Position numbers and translations under genes: made by a program. Shown here one piece after another: positions 25,101 to 34,997 of a stretch of DNA of 64,000 nucleotides (positions are counted from its first letter, which is position 1; each line of letters opens with the position of its first letter). The notes under the pieces are model-generated. The model made no database searches and was not told the origin of the DNA. It saw nothing but the letters and a program-made list of their open reading frames with translations. The stretch comes from Pseudomonas sp. Q2-TVG4-2 (lineage in GTDB: Bacteria > Pseudomonadota > Gammaproteobacteria > Pseudomonadales > Pseudomonadaceae), in the NCBI RefSeq assembly GCF_013620795.1, contig NZ_LGLW01000010.1, positions 39,499 through 103,498 on the forward strand, given 5' to 3'.

Positions 25101-26210
25101 TCAGCCGCTACGCTCGGTACGGCCACCGGAGCGGGCAAGGTAGCCGCTGCCCTGCTCACAGAGCAGGGTCGCGTATTCCTCGGCCGACAGCGCATCGAGG
25201 CCACCGCGCAGCGGGTAGGCAGTGAAGCCCAGCTGGGTCAACAGAAAGACTGCGCTGGCGCTACGCTTGCCGCTGTCGCAGTAACACAGATAGACCCGAT
25301 CCTGTTTTAGCAGCCGCGTCTTCAGCCGCAACAGATGCAATGGCATGTTCAGCGCCTGCAGCGCATGGCCACGCTGGTATTCGTCGATCAGGCGAACATC
25401 CAGCCATTGCGCGCCTTGCGCGAGCAGTCCATTCGCCTGCGCAAGGTCTAGCTCGTCGATCACCGGCGCACTCAGCAAGGTGATGAAGTCCTGCCGCGCC
25501 AGACGCAATACGCAGGCGTCTTCGAGCATTGTCACGGTGGCGTTGCGAGCATGCTCGGTCAGCAAGGCTTCTTCACCGAAGCAACTACCGACGCCCAACT
25601 CGGCGACCACTTGCTCGTCTCGACCCAAGCCGATCATGACCTCGGCGCGGCCGCTCTTGAGGAAATAGCAGCAGTCACCGGATTCACCTTCACGCAGCAG
25701 CACGTGCCCGACCGGCAATTCGATTGGTTCAAGCTTGCTCAACATGTTCCGCACATTTTCCGGCGGAACCTTGGCGAACAACGGGGTTTCCAGCAACTCC
25801 TCGAGCCAATCGGTCAGTTCGCCAGCGGTGACCAGTTCCAACAGCAGATCGGCATTGGCCTGTTGCCAGGACAGCAATCCATCCAACAAGGCGCTGTCGA
25901 GCGCCAGCACGCTGGAATCTTCCAGCGCCCGCACCTGAATCAGCCGGCTACCCGCGCTGAACGCATGGCAGCTTTCGGGGGAGCCAGCGGTCATTTGCCA
26001 TTGCGCGCCATCCGCCCCTTGCATGGACAAAGCGCCGGTTAGCAGGAAGTAGCTCGAACTGGCGCCGGTCTTACCCTCGAATAGCAGCTGACCAGCGAGC
26101 AAGGGCCGAGGGACCAGTGGCTGCTCGCGGAGCATCTGCAAGCGGCGGGGCGAAAGCGCATTGAGCGGAATCAGACTGCGTAGCTGGTTGGGAAGCAGCG
26201 GCTTGTTCAT
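25101..26210 (-). CDS. Tandem cyclic-nucleotide-binding domains fused to a rhodanese domain
   Basis: 369 residues from the ATG at 26210. Two CNB-like domains: a degenerate one (about 10-120) and a more canonical one (about 140-255) with GSCFGEEALLTEHARNATVT (read as GSCFGEEALL and ARNATVT, the phosphate-binding cassette). A C-terminal rhodanese domain (about 265-355) has the active-site loop CDSGKRSA with its Cys. This suggests nucleotide-gated sulfur transfer or redox sensing, but no target is known to me. The ribosome site is weak. Confidence 0.8.
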   Translation of the reverse strand: MNKPLLPNQLRSLIPLNALSPRRLQMLREQPLVPRPLLAGQLLFEGKTGASSSYFLLTGALSMQGADGAQWQMTAGSPESCHAFSAGSRLIQVRALEDSSVLALDSALLDGLLSWQQANADLLLELVTAGELTDWLEELLETPLFAKVPPENVRNMLSKLEPIELPVGHVLLREGESGDCCYFLKSGRAEVMIGLGRDEQVVAELGVGSCFGEEALLTEHARNATVTMLEDACVLRLARQDFITLLSAPVIDELDLAQANGLLAQGAQWLDVRLIDEYQRGHALQALNMPLHLLRLKTRLLKQDRVYLCYCDSGKRSASAVFLLTQLGFTAYPLRGGLDALSAEEYATLLCEQGSGYLARSGGRTERSG

Positions 26211-26232
26211 CCATGAATTCCAAATACGTAGG

Positions 26233-27186
26233 TCAGCGCAGCAGCTCATCCAGCTGCGCCTGGGCATCCCGCCGACCTTGCAGGCCACCGGTGTGGACGA
26301 ATATGAGCCGCGTGCCGACGCTAAAATAACCGTCACGGACAAGATGCCGGAATGCCATCATCGCTTTCGCCGTATAGACCGGTTCGAGCGGTAGCTCGGC
26401 CGCTCGCTCGGTTTCGAACATGAAGCGGGCAAGCGCCTCGTCAAACCGGCCGAAGCCGCCCCGACTCGCATCGATCAGCTGGTAGTTGGCGCAGTCGATT
26501 CCGGACTCGCTCAGCAGTCGGTCGACTTGCTGCGCTACGCCATGGGACGGCGGACCAGCCAACGCCCCATATACCCGGCGGCCGCCCTGCTCCGCTTCAC
26601 CGATCACCAACCCGGCCAGCGTCGTACCGGTACCGGCGGCCAACCACCAACCGTCATGATCGTCCCAGCCAAGCGCGCCAAGCTGTTCCCGTACCTGTGT
26701 GACCAAGGATGCACAGCCCATTGCGCCGGCAAGGCCCCCACCACCTTCAGGTATGCAGTAATGGCCTGGATAGCGCTTGCGCCAAGTATCGAAGAAACCC
26801 GGCTGATGCCGCTCCCGGTAACCGCCGTAGCCCAGCCAGTGCAGCCGCATGCCGAGGCGTTGCAGATCCTCCACAGTCGCGGTCAGCTGTGGATGACCTC
26901 GCAGCAGGCCTACACTATCGAGGCCGAGGCGTTTGGCCGCAGCCGCCAGCGCGTGAAGATGATTGGAATGCGGACCGCCGAGACTGATGAGGCCTGCCGC
27001 GCCGGCGTTATGTGCGGCTTGCAGGTGGTGGGTGAGCTTGAACCATTTGTTTCCCGATAATTCGGCGTCGATCAGATCCAGACGCAGTACGGCGAGCTGC
27101 ACGCGCGCTTGCTGCAGCCAGGGCAGGTCGACGAGCTGCAACGGCGCTGGTTGTAACCCAGGCAGAAACGGTAGAAATCCAGGCAA
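26233..27186 (-). CDS. PLP-dependent ACC deaminase / D-cysteine desulfhydrase family enzyme
   Basis: 317 residues if a TTG at 27186, four bases after the upstream gene's stop, is the start; the only ATG (27309) would overlap that gene by 119 bp. The pyridoxal-phosphate Lys is in LSGNKWFKL, followed by SLGGPHSNHLHALA as in D-cysteine desulfhydrase and ACC deaminase. WLAAGTGTTLAGL binds the cofactor phosphate. ACC deaminase and DcyD cannot be separated from sequence alone; D-amino acid desulfhydrase activity is the safer guess. Confidence 0.78.
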   Translation of the reverse strand: MPGFLPFLPGLQPAPLQLVDLPWLQQARVQLAVLRLDLIDAELSGNKWFKLTHHLQAAHNAGAAGLISLGGPHSNHLHALAAAAKRLGLDSVGLLRGHPQLTATVEDLQRLGMRLHWLGYGGYRERHQPGFFDTWRKRYPGHYCIPEGGGGLAGAMGCASLVTQVREQLGALGWDDHDGWWLAAGTGTTLAGLVIGEAEQGGRRVYGALAGPPSHGVAQQVDRLLSESGIDCANYQLIDASRGGFGRFDEALARFMFETERAAELPLEPVYTAKAMMAFRHLVRDGYFSVGTRLIFVHTGGLQGRRDAQAQLDELLR

Positions 27187-27190
27187 GTCG

Positions 27191-28552
27191 TCAGCTACCC
27201 GTGCGCAGCCGTTCCTGCGATCTATGCCTGGCGCAGCAATTGGATTCACCGATAAGGAAGCGTCCGGGTGCGTCCACCTTGTCCAGTGGCATATTGCAGC
27301 GTTCTCCACTGGTCAGCGTGGCGATGCAGGTGGGCTGCTGGTAATGCAGTACCCATTGACCGTACTGTTCCTCGGAGACGGCGCATTTGGCCGCGGCATA
27401 AGCAAGTGGGTTTTGTTGATAGCGCGCCATGTCCGAAAGTGGAATGGTCAGATGACCTGCGCCGGGATGATAGGCCATAAACGCCACGCCAAGCGCTGAA
27501 AGACGCTCAAGCACACGATCACCACTGTGCTCGATAAGTGCATCACGTTGCTTCTGGAGCTGCTCGATTTCCTCCTGCAGCTGGCTGTCCAGCTCGTTGC
27601 GGTACGCCAGTTCTACGTCACGAATGGATACCTGTTCCTTGTACTCGGCCACCGCTGCTGCAATCTGTATCTTCAACTCTTCATCGAACTGCGCGCGTGA
27701 GGCTTGCGCTTCGGCGCGGCTGTTCTGCTCCAGCGCCCTCAGCTGTCGGCTCATCTCCTCGCGGGTTTTCTGGAATCCCTCGGTTTGAGCGTTGAGCTGC
27801 GAGTGCAGCTCTGCGGAGAGCTGCTCCTTTTGAAGCAGTTCGTGACGCAGCTGGGCGATCTCGTCCTGCAATTTGGACTGCTGCTGCGCCGCCAATTCAC
27901 GGAGCCTGTTGATATCGGCTTCGCGCTGCTGCTCGAGACTGGCGATGCGCAGACGCTGCTGCTTGATCAGTTGCGCGGCTTTGAGTCGCTGCTCTTGCTC
28001 AAGCTTCTCAGCCCGCCGGGTGGCGATCTGCTTGGCAGGATCGGCCGCGTACCAGGTGTCCTCAGCCACCATCTGCAGCCGCTCGGCCGGTACTGCCTGA
28101 GGAACATCCTCTTCGACCAGCAGGCCGAGTTGGTTGCGTTTGACCCGATCGCGCAACATGACGAGGTGATTCGTGCCCTGCGTCAGCTCCGGATCCCAGA
28201 GGTGCATCTGATGCCAGGACACCGGACACTGGCTGCGACAGGCCAGGCGAATCGGTCCGGCGCCTAGATCCGGGCCGCGCCCGGTGCGTTCGGCCAAGCT
28301 GCGCAGCGGAATGTTCCAGCCACTGTCAGCTGAACCGTCTTCGTTGAAATCGAGATAGAAGAACACCGCCGCACGGATCTGCAGACGGGTGTTGATCAAT
28401 ACATAAGCAACGCGCATTTGCTGATCGGCGAACTCGGGCATGCTCACCATGCCATCGAGCACGGCCTCGAATTCCGGATAGAGCATTTCCTTGCAGACGC
28501 CGCCATTATTGAAGAACAGCACGGCTTCGACCGTCTGCGGTTTGATCTGCAT
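27191..28552 (-). CDS. Conserved coiled-coil protein of unknown function
   Basis: 453 residues. A globular N-terminal region (about 1-170, with conserved Cys in CRSQCPVSWHQMHLWDP) is followed by a long charged coiled coil (about 180-345, rich in Gln, Glu, Arg, Leu) and a C-terminal region with CIATLTSGERCNMPLDKV and ESNCCARH, a possible metal-binding Cys cluster. No membrane segment or signal peptide is visible. Similar pseudomonad proteins are sometimes labelled as chromosome-partitioning proteins, but nothing here shows a Walker motif, so I make no functional call. Confidence 0.72.
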   Translation of the reverse strand: MQIKPQTVEAVLFFNNGGVCKEMLYPEFEAVLDGMVSMPEFADQQMRVAYVLINTRLQIRAAVFFYLDFNEDGSADSGWNIPLRSLAERTGRGPDLGAGPIRLACRSQCPVSWHQMHLWDPELTQGTNHLVMLRDRVKRNQLGLLVEEDVPQAVPAERLQMVAEDTWYAADPAKQIATRRAEKLEQEQRLKAAQLIKQQRLRIASLEQQREADINRLRELAAQQQSKLQDEIAQLRHELLQKEQLSAELHSQLNAQTEGFQKTREEMSRQLRALEQNSRAEAQASRAQFDEELKIQIAAAVAEYKEQVSIRDVELAYRNELDSQLQEEIEQLQKQRDALIEHSGDRVLERLSALGVAFMAYHPGAGHLTIPLSDMARYQQNPLAYAAAKCAVSEEQYGQWVLHYQQPTCIATLTSGERCNMPLDKVDAPGRFLIGESNCCARHRSQERLRTGS

Positions 28553-28747
28553 GCTCGCACCCTCAACGGCTTGATCGGCCAGCGAATATTTCCGAGACAG
28601 CGATCACGTCGAAGCCGCTATCCCATTGGTCGACGCAAGTTTAGGGGAAAAACCGAAAGCAGCGATGTGACTGGGTTGGCAGCGAGTTCGGCATTCATAA
28701 CCGCAGAGATGCACAGCCAGAGAACTGTGACGGAGTTGGAAAACCGA

Positions 28748-29179
28748 TCAACGCTTCAGTACTGCAAGCTGAGACGCCAAACGCTTGCCCATCTCCTCAC
28801 CGAGTGCCTGCAGTCCGCTCATCGGGCGCACCATGACTTCGAAATCGGTGATCAGGCCAGCTTCGTCGAAGCAAATCATATCGATGCCTTTGAGCTGTCG
28901 ATCACCCACGCGTGCGCTGAACTCCAGCACGACGTTGGAACCGTCGGCGCTGGCCAGCTCACGGTGGTAAGAAAAGTCTTCGAATACCGTCACCACGGTG
29001 TTGAGGATCAGATTGACTGCCGCAGCACCCTCGTACGGCTTGAAGGCCATCGGCGAGCGAAACCTTGCTTGCGGGTGCAGCAGTGCCGGCAGAAGGCTGA
29101 GATCCTGGGATTCAATCATCTGATGCCAGCGTTCCAGCGTGGCGGCGACGGTCGGCTGCAGCGAGAAAGAAACGGTCAT
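28748..29179 (-). CDS. NTF2-like (SnoaL-type) protein
   Basis: 143 residues with the cone-shaped alpha+beta pattern of the NTF2-like superfamily: an N-terminal helix ending MIESQDLSLLPALLHPQARFRSP (the LLHPQARFRSP part is typical), and strands VVLEFSARVGDRQLKGIDMI and LITDFEVMVRP. Activity cannot be inferred. It lies 55 bp ahead of fadH in the other direction of transcription order (downstream of fadH start, same strand) but is separated from fadH by a possible hairpin of CCCCGC/GCGGGG type at about 29205-29225. Confidence 0.75.
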   Translation of the reverse strand: MTVSFSLQPTVAATLERWHQMIESQDLSLLPALLHPQARFRSPMAFKPYEGAAAVNLILNTVVTVFEDFSYHRELASADGSNVVLEFSARVGDRQLKGIDMICFDEAGLITDFEVMVRPMSGLQALGEEMGKRLASQLAVLKR

Positions 29180-29202
29180 GCGAAGCTCCAGTGCAACAAG
29201 AA

Positions 29203-29225
29203 AAGAGCCCCGCTCGAAGCGGGGC
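29203..29225. terminator. Hairpin between fadH and the NTF2-like gene
   Basis: AGCCCCGCT and AGCGGGGC pair around a short CGA loop, preceded on the plus strand by AAGAAA (a T-rich tract on the minus strand). It fits a terminator for fadH, whose stop codon is at 29234. Confidence 0.65.
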
Positions 29226-29233
29226 CTGGGTGC

Positions 29234-31342
<2,109 letters not shown>

Positions 31343-31481
31343 CTATGCAGCGAAGATAAACAGGCGCAGAGACTCGCTCAATGATCGAAACTTACAACTG
31401 CCTGACCTTATCGCTCAAAAATGCTTGGCAACCAATGGCTCTGCGCCTAGTCTCTTCGCACACTTGCCGGCAACTTCATCC

Positions 31482-32486
31482 ATGCGTACTTACAGCAAAT
31501 TGCTCGGTCTGACGGCGCTCGCCGTCGCCGCACTCATCATCTACCTGAATTGGGCCGTTGACCGGCGTAGCGGTCCCCTTCTGTCCGATCTACGAACGCT
31601 GCCAATCAACAGCCAGGGGCAACCGGGAACAGCCGGCAACCTGCTCGGCATGGAGGCCCGATTGATGCCGGCCGACTACCAGAGCCGGGAGCGGCTGCAG
31701 TTGAAATTCACCACCTACCTGGACCAGGCGCGCACTGCCGGTCTGTTGGGCTCACGCACGGTTGTGGTGCTGCCAGAGCATGTCGGCACCGGGCTATTTG
31801 CTCTCGGCGAGAAACCCGAGGTTCAACAGGCACGCACGCTGCGCGACGCCATGCAGTGGATGGCCCTGAGCAATCCCTGGGATTACCTGCGGGCACTGCT
31901 GAGCAATGAGAGCGACGACCGTCGTACCGAGGCCGTTCTAAGGATCAAGGGAAGACAGATGGCCGATGACTATCAGCTCATCTTCGGTGGCCTGGCGAAG
32001 ACGTATGGGGTGACCATGGTGGCCGGGTCTATCGTGCTGCCCGAACCGCGGCTCGAGAACGGTCGCCTGCTAACCGGCAATGGCCCACTCCGGCAGGTCA
32101 GTTTGAGCTTCGCCTCGAACGGGCAGCCGATCGGCCCCTTACAGTACAAGAACACGCTCAGCCGCTATGAGCGCCGCTACAGCGAGGCCTCAGACGCGTC
32201 TGCAGCCACGCTGCCGACCCCCGCCGGACGCCTCGCCGTACTGATCGGCTGCGATGCGTATGTCCAATCGCCACCAGCCGATGCCGAACTTCTCGCCATA
32301 CCGGGGGCACGGCACGATCCGCCCACAAGCTGCGCGGTTGATACCCAGCCGGAAACGGCACTGCCGCGCATGGAGGTACGCACCTTTGGGTTGCCCTGGA
32401 ACCTCGTCGGATCACCCCGCAGACCTGCGCCACATCACAGCGAGCCGGTACAACTGAATAACCTCTGGCTACCGGAGCGCCCATGA
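31482..32486 (+). CDS. Membrane-anchored carbon-nitrogen hydrolase-like protein
   Basis: 334 residues from the ATG at 31482; longer readings run antisense through fadH. One N-terminal membrane segment (LLGLTALAVAALIIYLNW) is followed by a domain with nitrilase-like marks: VVVLPEHVG (candidate Glu), GPLQYKNTL (candidate Lys) and LAVLIGCDAY (candidate Cys). The three residues occur in the right order for the Glu-Lys-Cys triad. Substrate unknown. Its stop overlaps the AraC-family gene start by four bases, so the two are co-expressed. Confidence 0.68.
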   Translation: MRTYSKLLGLTALAVAALIIYLNWAVDRRSGPLLSDLRTLPINSQGQPGTAGNLLGMEARLMPADYQSRERLQLKFTTYLDQARTAGLLGSRTVVVLPEHVGTGLFALGEKPEVQQARTLRDAMQWMALSNPWDYLRALLSNESDDRRTEAVLRIKGRQMADDYQLIFGGLAKTYGVTMVAGSIVLPEPRLENGRLLTGNGPLRQVSLSFASNGQPIGPLQYKNTLSRYERRYSEASDASAATLPTPAGRLAVLIGCDAYVQSPPADAELLAIPGARHDPPTSCAVDTQPETALPRMEVRTFGLPWNLVGSPRRPAPHHSEPVQLNNLWLPERP

Positions 32487-33520
32487 ACCGCCAACGGGTG
32501 CGACTCGGTGACCTCTCGGTCGGCTTCGTGCACAGCCTGAGTAGTGCCCTGCAGGAAAAACAGATCGATCCGCAGCCGCTGCTGGATGCCTACGGGCTGG
32601 ACCTGGCACGCCTGTCCGAACCACGCGCGCGCCTTTCGATTCCACGTTACATGCGCCTGGGTCATGCAGCCATTCAGCTGACCGGTGACCCAAGCCTAGG
32701 CTTGGAGATGGGACGACTACGCAAGGCCGGCCACCTTGGGCTAGTGGGTGTGACGTCCACTCAGGCGCCGACGGTACGCGAAGCGGCACGTGCGTTGATT
32801 CGCTACGAGCCGCTGTACGCGTCCAACTACCGTGGCGCCTCAACGTTTCATGAGGATGCTGGTGGCGCCTGGTTGCGGTTCTATTCGATCAGCCCCTACA
32901 ACAGCTACAACCGGTTCGTCGTGGATACCGTACTGGCCAGTTGGATAACGCAGCTGAGCGCGGTTGCGGCATATCCGCTGGTGCCCGTCGCGGTTCATAT
33001 CGAGTTCGATCGACCTGAGTACGCGGGGCGCTACGAGACGTTGTTAGCGAAGCCAGTGGAATTTTCAGCCGAACACAATCAGTTGCGACTGGACAAGGCT
33101 GCGCTGGCACTGCGCAACCCAGAACATTGTCCCAGCACCTGGCGCCAGCTGTTGGAGCTCTGCGAGGCAGAACTGGAACAGCGCACCCGTACGCGCAGCC
33201 TTCGCGAGCGGGTCACACAACTCTTGGGGCCGATGCTCAAGGGGCAGGAGCCCGACCTGCAACAGATCGCCAGCCGTCTGCAGCTGCCGCCCTGGACATT
33301 GCGCCGCAAGCTAGAAGAAGAACGCACCAGCTACCGTGCCATCCTCAACGACACGCGACGTGATCTGGCCATGGCCTACATTCGTGATACCGAATCGGCT
33401 TTCGGTGAGATCGCCTGGCTACTGGGTTTCTCTTCGGCGGAAGCGTTTCAGCGCGCGTTCAAGCGCTGGAGCGGGCAGACGCCTGGAGAATACCGGCGTG
33501 CGCAGCGGCTCGCTGAGTGA
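32483..33520 (+). CDS. AraC-family transcriptional regulator (OruR/ArgR-like architecture)
   Basis: 345 residues. An N-terminal arabinose-binding-like domain of the PF12625 type (about 20-205; SLGLEMGRLRKAGHLGLVG) and a C-terminal AraC helix-turn-helix pair (about 235-335) with IASRLQLPPWTLRRKLEEE and FGEIAWLLGFSSAEAFQRAFKRWSG. It is likely to control the overlapping nitrilase-like gene or neighbouring genes; the effector is unknown. Confidence 0.85.
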   Translation: MNRQRVRLGDLSVGFVHSLSSALQEKQIDPQPLLDAYGLDLARLSEPRARLSIPRYMRLGHAAIQLTGDPSLGLEMGRLRKAGHLGLVGVTSTQAPTVREAARALIRYEPLYASNYRGASTFHEDAGGAWLRFYSISPYNSYNRFVVDTVLASWITQLSAVAAYPLVPVAVHIEFDRPEYAGRYETLLAKPVEFSAEHNQLRLDKAALALRNPEHCPSTWRQLLELCEAELEQRTRTRSLRERVTQLLGPMLKGQEPDLQQIASRLQLPPWTLRRKLEEERTSYRAILNDTRRDLAMAYIRDTESAFGEIAWLLGFSSAEAFQRAFKRWSGQTPGEYRRAQRLAE

Positions 33521-33524
33521 TCAC

Positions 33525-33611
33525 TTAAAGCTCGAACGCGTCTTCGGCCGGCTCGGGGCCGTCCTGCTCCGCGGCATGCCATTCAAGTATCTCGTCCTGG
33601 TAGTCATCCAT
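33525..33611 (-). CDS. Small acidic peptide, 28 aa
   Basis: ATG at 33611 to TAA at 33525; the peptide starts MDDYQDEILEW and ends AEDAFEL. Composition is strongly acidic. A good ribosome site (AAGAGGAG) precedes it and forms part of a perfect palindrome at 33612-33623. I recall similar short MDDY-starting proteins in other pseudomonads, which supports a real gene. It sits four bases from the end of the convergent AraC gene. No function is known. Confidence 0.6.
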   Translation of the reverse strand: MDDYQDEILEWHAAEQDGPEPAEDAFEL

Positions 33612-33623
33612 AGGAGCGCTCCT
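33612..33623 (-). promoter_or_regulatory. Palindrome covering the ribosome-binding site of the 28-aa peptide gene
   Basis: AGGAGCGCTCCT is a perfect 12-bp palindrome ending one base before the ATG on the minus strand. In RNA the AGGAG could pair with CTCCT only through a very tight loop, so a dimeric or protein-bound site is as likely as a hairpin. Confidence 0.45.
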
Positions 33624-33803
33624 CTTGCTGGGGTCTACAGGTGCAAACAAAGTCCATGCCAGCCAAGCTAACGAGGATTCATGACGAAACCATGAACCGC
33701 GTCACGCTGACGTTGGGTTGAATAGCCCAAACGCTTAACCGACTCAACGCGCCCAATCGCCGCACTAGATCACAACCTTCGTTCCAGAGCCTACGGGTGC
33801 AGC

Positions 33804-33974
33804 TCATGGCGTCGCCAGGCCAGCGGCGGACATGAACTGACGCAGCAGCCAGGCGACGATGCCAAGCGCCAGCACGCTAGCGGACCAGATCAGTACGAGC
33901 CAGGTCATGCGCTTCCATAACGGCTTTTGCGCTGGCGCTCCGCTTTCGTGCTTCTTCCGCATAAAACGTTCCAT
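33804..33974 (-). CDS. DUF2474 family small membrane protein of the cio operon
   Basis: 56 residues: a basic, hydrophilic start (MERFMRKKHE) then a single membrane segment (TWLVLIWSASVLALGIVAWLL split here as TWLVLIWSAS and VLALGIVAWLL). DUF2474 proteins are small CydX-like companions of bd-type oxidases in pseudomonads. It begins 13 bases after the cioB stop on the same strand, so it is the third gene of cioA-cioB. It probably stabilises the oxidase in the inner membrane; that part is by analogy with CydX. Confidence 0.83.
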   Translation of the reverse strand: MERFMRKKHESGAPAQKPLWKRMTWLVLIWSASVLALGIVAWLLRQFMSAAGLATP

Positions 33975-33986
33975 AACGAGACCAAC

Positions 33987-34994
33987 TCAGTGGTAGCCAT
34001 CTTCAACGCTTACCTTGCCGCGGAACACGTAGTAGCTCCACGCGGTGTACATCAATACCAACGGAATAATCAGCAGCGCCCCGACCAGCGTGAAACCTTG
34101 GCTCGCCGCTGGCGATGCGGCCTCCCAGATGCTGACCGACGGCGGAATGATGTTCGGCCAAAGGCTGATACCCAAGCCGCTGTAGCCCAGGAAAATAAGC
34201 GCCAGTGTGAACAGGAACGGCGAATAGTGAGCGTAGCGCGCGATCGACCGTAGCAGCCCGAAGGTGCACAGCAGCACGAGAACCGGCACCGGCATAAAGA
34301 GGAACAGATTTGGCATGCTGAACCAGCGCTCGGCGATGTCCGGATGCGTCAAGGGTGTCCAGATACTTACGATCCCGGTCACCGCCAGCACCGCCCAAAC
34401 CAACGGAACGCCAATATCGTGCATACGCTTCTGCAATTCACCGCCCGTTTTCATGATCAGCCACGTGCAGCCCAATAGGGCGTAGGCGGCGATCAAGGCC
34501 AGGCCGCAGAACACCGAAAAAGGTGTCAACCAATCCAATGGACCGCCGGCATAGGCGCGGTCAGCTACCGGAAACCCGTGGATGAAAGCCCCTAGCGCGA
34601 CACCTTGAAAAAACGTCGCCGCCAGCGAGCCACCGACGAACGCCTTGTCCCAGATGTGCTGGCGCGCGGCGCTCGCCTTGAAGCGGAACTCGAAGGCGAC
34701 ACCACGGAAAATCAGCCCCATCAACATAAAGATGATCGGTAGATACAGGGCGGAAAGCACCACCGAGTAAGCCAGCGGAAAGGCGGCGAACAACCCGGCC
34801 CCACCCAGCACCAACCAGGTTTCGTTGCCATCCCAGATCGGCGCCACCGTGTTCATCGCCACGTCACGTTCGGAACTGTCGGCCAGAAACGGGAAAAGAA
34901 TTCCGATACCCAGATCGAAGCCATCCATCACCACGTACATCATGATGCCGAAGATGATGATGACGGCCCAGATCAGCGAAAGATCGACACCCAT
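33987..34994 (-). CDS. cioB: Cyanide-insensitive bd-type quinol oxidase, subunit II
   Basis: 335 residues, about eight membrane segments, opening with WAVIIIFGIMMYVVMDGFDLG and PIWDGNETWLVLGGAGLFAAFP (read in shorter parts VVMDGFDLG, WDGNETWLV), the CydB signatures. It starts three bases after the cioA stop with its ribosome site (AGAGGAA) inside the end of cioA. It is the partner of subunit I in oxygen reduction without proton pumping. Confidence 0.93.
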   Translation of the reverse strand: MGVDLSLIWAVIIIFGIMMYVVMDGFDLGIGILFPFLADSSERDVAMNTVAPIWDGNETWLVLGGAGLFAAFPLAYSVVLSALYLPIIFMLMGLIFRGVAFEFRFKASAARQHIWDKAFVGGSLAATFFQGVALGAFIHGFPVADRAYAGGPLDWLTPFSVFCGLALIAAYALLGCTWLIMKTGGELQKRMHDIGVPLVWAVLAVTGIVSIWTPLTHPDIAERWFSMPNLFLFMPVPVLVLLCTFGLLRSIARYAHYSPFLFTLALIFLGYSGLGISLWPNIIPPSVSIWEAASPAASQGFTLVGALLIIPLVLMYTAWSYYVFRGKVSVEDGYH

Positions 34995-34997
34995 ATT

